A DNA stretch of 6,819 nt from the NCBI GenBank assembly GCA_025453715.1, contig JALOPT010000109.1, forward strand, positions 1 to 6,819, given 5' to 3'. The translations under genes were made by a program, and so were the position numbers. Positions 5,559-6,819 of the stretch are shown one piece after another. Each line of letters starts with the position of its first letter. Position 1 is the first letter of the stretch. Origin of the DNA: Methanoregulaceae archaeon (GTDB lineage: Archaea > Halobacteriota > Methanomicrobia > Methanomicrobiales > Methanospirillaceae). The notes under the pieces are model-generated. The model worked only from the letters and a program-made list of their open reading frames with translations, did no database searches and was not told where the DNA came from.

Positions 5559-5709
5559 GTACGGGGAAAAAGTCTTGCTGGTTGGATCTGTACAGGTGCA
5601 GAGATTTTTGGGATGAAGTCTGTCCCAAGCGATAGGTTGAGAACGGACTATGAGAGACATAGTACAACCATGTGCCTGATTATATCAAAAAAACCGGTGT
5701 GAATACCTG

Positions 5710-5904
5710 ATGCGGTTACAATTACCAGACGGTACAATACTTGACGCGGGAACGGACCCGGAACCCGCAGCCTCGGTACTGGCCAGGTATAACATTAACC
5801 CGCTTGAAGTGATTGTCACGAGGAATGGCAAGCTCATTCCCGAGGATGCAGTCGTTTCAGGCAATGACGAGATCCGGGTGTTCCCCGTTGCCCATGGAGG
5901 TTGA
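5710..5904 (+). CDS. ThiS/MoaD/TtuB-like ubiquitin-fold sulfur carrier
   Basis: These small beta-grasp proteins are activated at their C-terminal Gly-Gly by an E1-like enzyme and carry sulfur as a thiocarboxylate. The product has 64 residues and ends VFPVAHGG, the diglycine at 63-64 being the essential feature. The block VIVTRNGKLIPEDAVVSGND (39-58) matches the second half of the ThiS/TtuB fold, and MRLQLPDG gives the first strand. It has no cysteine. It is followed by a TtuA/Ncs6-type thiolase, so the likely role is sulfur donor for tRNA 2-thiouridine, as TtuB is for TtuA in Thermus. It could equally serve thiamine or molybdopterin synthesis, or supply sulfur to the TfuA/YcaO pair upstream. 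No E1 (UbaA/ThiF) is in the window. The start is supported by a TATA box 25-30 nt upstream and a weak GGTG at 5696-5699. Confidence 0.85.
   Translation: MRLQLPDGTILDAGTDPEPAASVLARYNINPLEVIVTRNGKLIPEDAVVSGNDEIRVFPVAHGG
5896..5901 (+). promoter_or_regulatory. Ribosome binding site made of the Gly-Gly codons
   Basis: GGAGGT, the best Shine-Dalgarno match before the thiolase gene, is also the GGA GGT codons of the C-terminal diglycine of the sulfur carrier, directly before its TGA. It lies 13 nt before ATG 5915, slightly long, and favours that start over ATG 5894. Confidence 0.5.
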
Positions 5905-5914
5905 AACGGCAGGT

Positions 5915-6819
5915 ATGAACGCAGGAAAAAGCGGGAATATTCCATCCTGTGATCACTGTGATGGGCCGGCGATATTCTTCAACCCGTATTTGCAATGCCA
6001 TTTGTGCGACAGACATCTCTGCCAAAGTGTCGAAAAACGGGTCATGGACAGCATCACCAGGCATGGCATGATCCGGGACGGGGACAGGATTGCCGTTGGT
6101 CTGTCAGGGGGGAAAGACAGCTCTGTCCTTCTTTCAATCCTGTCAGGTATCATCCCGGTACGATGGGATGCAGAGCTAGTTGCCATCACCGTAGACGAGG
6201 GAATCGCAGGGTACAGGGAAGAGACAATACAGTCAGCGATATCTCTGACAACCCAATTGGGAATATCCCACCACATTGTCTCTTTTAAATCATTGTTCGG
6301 CTTTACTCTCGATTCACTCCTCGATGCCAATCCTCTCCGGGCCTGTACTGCCTGCGGGATCCTGCGGAAAAAAGCCCTTTCAGACACTGCAAAAGAGATC
6401 GCCGCGACCAGCATCGCCACCGGCCATAACCTCGACGATGCGGCCCAGTCTGTCCTGATGAATTACCTCAGGGGAGATTTTGAACGTCTCCTCCGTGACA
6501 GCAGTTCAATTGGAGACCGGGGATTTATCCGCCGGATCAAACCTCTCCAGGACGTAAATGAGAAGGAGATCACGCTCTACAGCATGCTCAAGGGGATCAC
6601 CGGCCGGTTGCCTGAATGTCCTTATGCAACTACTGCGTTCAGGGCAGAAGTAAGGTCTGTACAGGCAGCTCTTGAATTCCATTATCCCGGTGCTTCACAA
6701 CGGATTATCCAGGGACAGGAAGAACTGGTCAGTATGGCCCAGCGGGTCGTGGCAGTGAGAACCATTGACCATTGTTCTGTGTGTGGCGATCCGTGTAGTG
6801 GTACAATATGCCAGGCATG
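5915..6819 (+). CDS. TtuA/Ncs6-family tRNA 2-thiouridine synthetase (3' end cut by window edge)
   Basis: This PP-loop ATPase family adenylates a uridine in tRNA and replaces its oxygen with sulfur (U54 in TtuA, U34 in Ncs6/Ctu1). From ATG 5915 the frame stays open for 301 codons to the edge, so only a short C-terminus is missing. Visible elements in order are an N-terminal zinc site (C12, C15, C28, C31), the PP-loop SGGKDS at 64-69, CTACG with C144 and C147, ATGHNLDDAAQ near 168-178, C235 in PECPY, and a C-terminal zinc ribbon (C287, C290, C294, C299). C144, C147 and C235 match the three cysteines that hold the catalytic [4Fe-4S] cluster in TtuA. ATG 5894 would overlap the carrier gene by 11 bp and add 7 residues; I preferred 5915 for its GGAGGT site. 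Tight linkage to a GG-ending carrier makes them a functional pair. Which uridine is modified cannot be told; in a non-thermophile U34 is more likely. Confidence 0.9.
   Translation, partial: MNAGKSGNIPSCDHCDGPAIFFNPYLQCHLCDRHLCQSVEKRVMDSITRHGMIRDGDRIAVGLSGGKDSSVLLSILSGIIPVRWDAELVAITVDEGIAGYREETIQSAISLTTQLGISHHIVSFKSLFGFTLDSLLDANPLRACTACGILRKKALSDTAKEIAATSIATGHNLDDAAQSVLMNYLRGDFERLLRDSSSIGDRGFIRRIKPLQDVNEKEITLYSMLKGITGRLPECPYATTAFRAEVRSVQAALEFHYPGASQRIIQGQEELVSMAQRVVAVRTIDHCSVCGDPCSGTICQA

Larger units (their letters stand above)
5491..5709. other. Divergent promoter region with hairpins
   Basis: No protein gene is evident. Besides the nadA-side signals, it has two perfect stem-loops: TTGGGA/TCCCAA at 5608-5613 and 5623-5628 (9-nt loop), and ACTATG/CATAGT at 5647-5652 and 5658-5663 (5-nt loop). 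A TATA-like TGATTATATC follows at 5678-5687, about 25 nt before ATG 5710, so the sulfur-carrier transcript may be leaderless. The hairpins would then lie upstream of the promoter, or inside a longer leader if the TATA at 5551 is used. Confidence 0.4.

Noticed and set aside
5953..6420. 155-codon minus-strand open frame
   Set aside because: It lies opposite the TtuA/Ncs6-like gene, whose zinc, PP-loop and cluster motifs are unmistakable.

Overview
The window comes from a methanogenic archaeon, most likely of the order Methanomicrobiales. It carries an F420-linked formate dehydrogenase, a YcaO/TfuA pair of the type that makes the thioglycine in methyl-coenzyme M reductase, an archaeal NadA, and a TtuA/Ncs6-type tRNA thiolase. 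Its regulatory signals are archaeal: TATA boxes and short oligo-T terminators. The order-level assignment is inferred from protein style, not from a search.

Layout. Bases 2-118 are the end of fdhA, followed after 1 nt by fdhB (120-1395). As given, fdhB is broken by a 37-bp perfect tandem duplication (1055-1129) that shifts the frame and removes the last [4Fe-4S] motif; deleting one copy restores a normal 412-residue FdhB. Bases 1396-1758 hold no convincing gene, only terminators and two hairpins. On the minus strand, 1759-2205 encodes a small exported protein with four DPDF...W repeats that I do not recognise. Bases 2206-2589 hold no protein gene, but 2342-2493 has the form of a minus-strand structured RNA gene: a 13-bp closing stem, a TATA-like box 27 nt upstream and T7 just downstream. 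Then come ycaO (2590-3810) and tfuA (3761-4420) on the plus strand, a terminator region with signals on both strands, nadA on the minus strand (4543-5451), a regulatory region with palindromes and hairpins, a 64-residue ThiS/MoaD-like sulfur carrier ending in Gly-Gly (5710-5904), and a TtuA/Ncs6-like thiolase that runs off the right edge (from 5915).

How the genes fit together. FdhAB oxidises formate and reduces F420 for methanogenesis. YcaO and TfuA would thioamidate a peptide backbone, most likely McrA. The carrier and the thiolase form a sulfur-transfer pair for 2-thiouridine in tRNA. TfuA-type proteins are known to use thiocarboxylated ThiS as a sulfur source, so the nearby carrier could feed both tRNA thiolation and McrA thioamidation. 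This link is inferred. NadA, an oxygen-sensitive [4Fe-4S] enzyme of NAD synthesis, sits between the two sulfur modules and is transcribed the other way.

The three points most worth a second look are the fdhB duplication, the candidate RNA gene at 2342-2493, and the DPDF-repeat exported protein.
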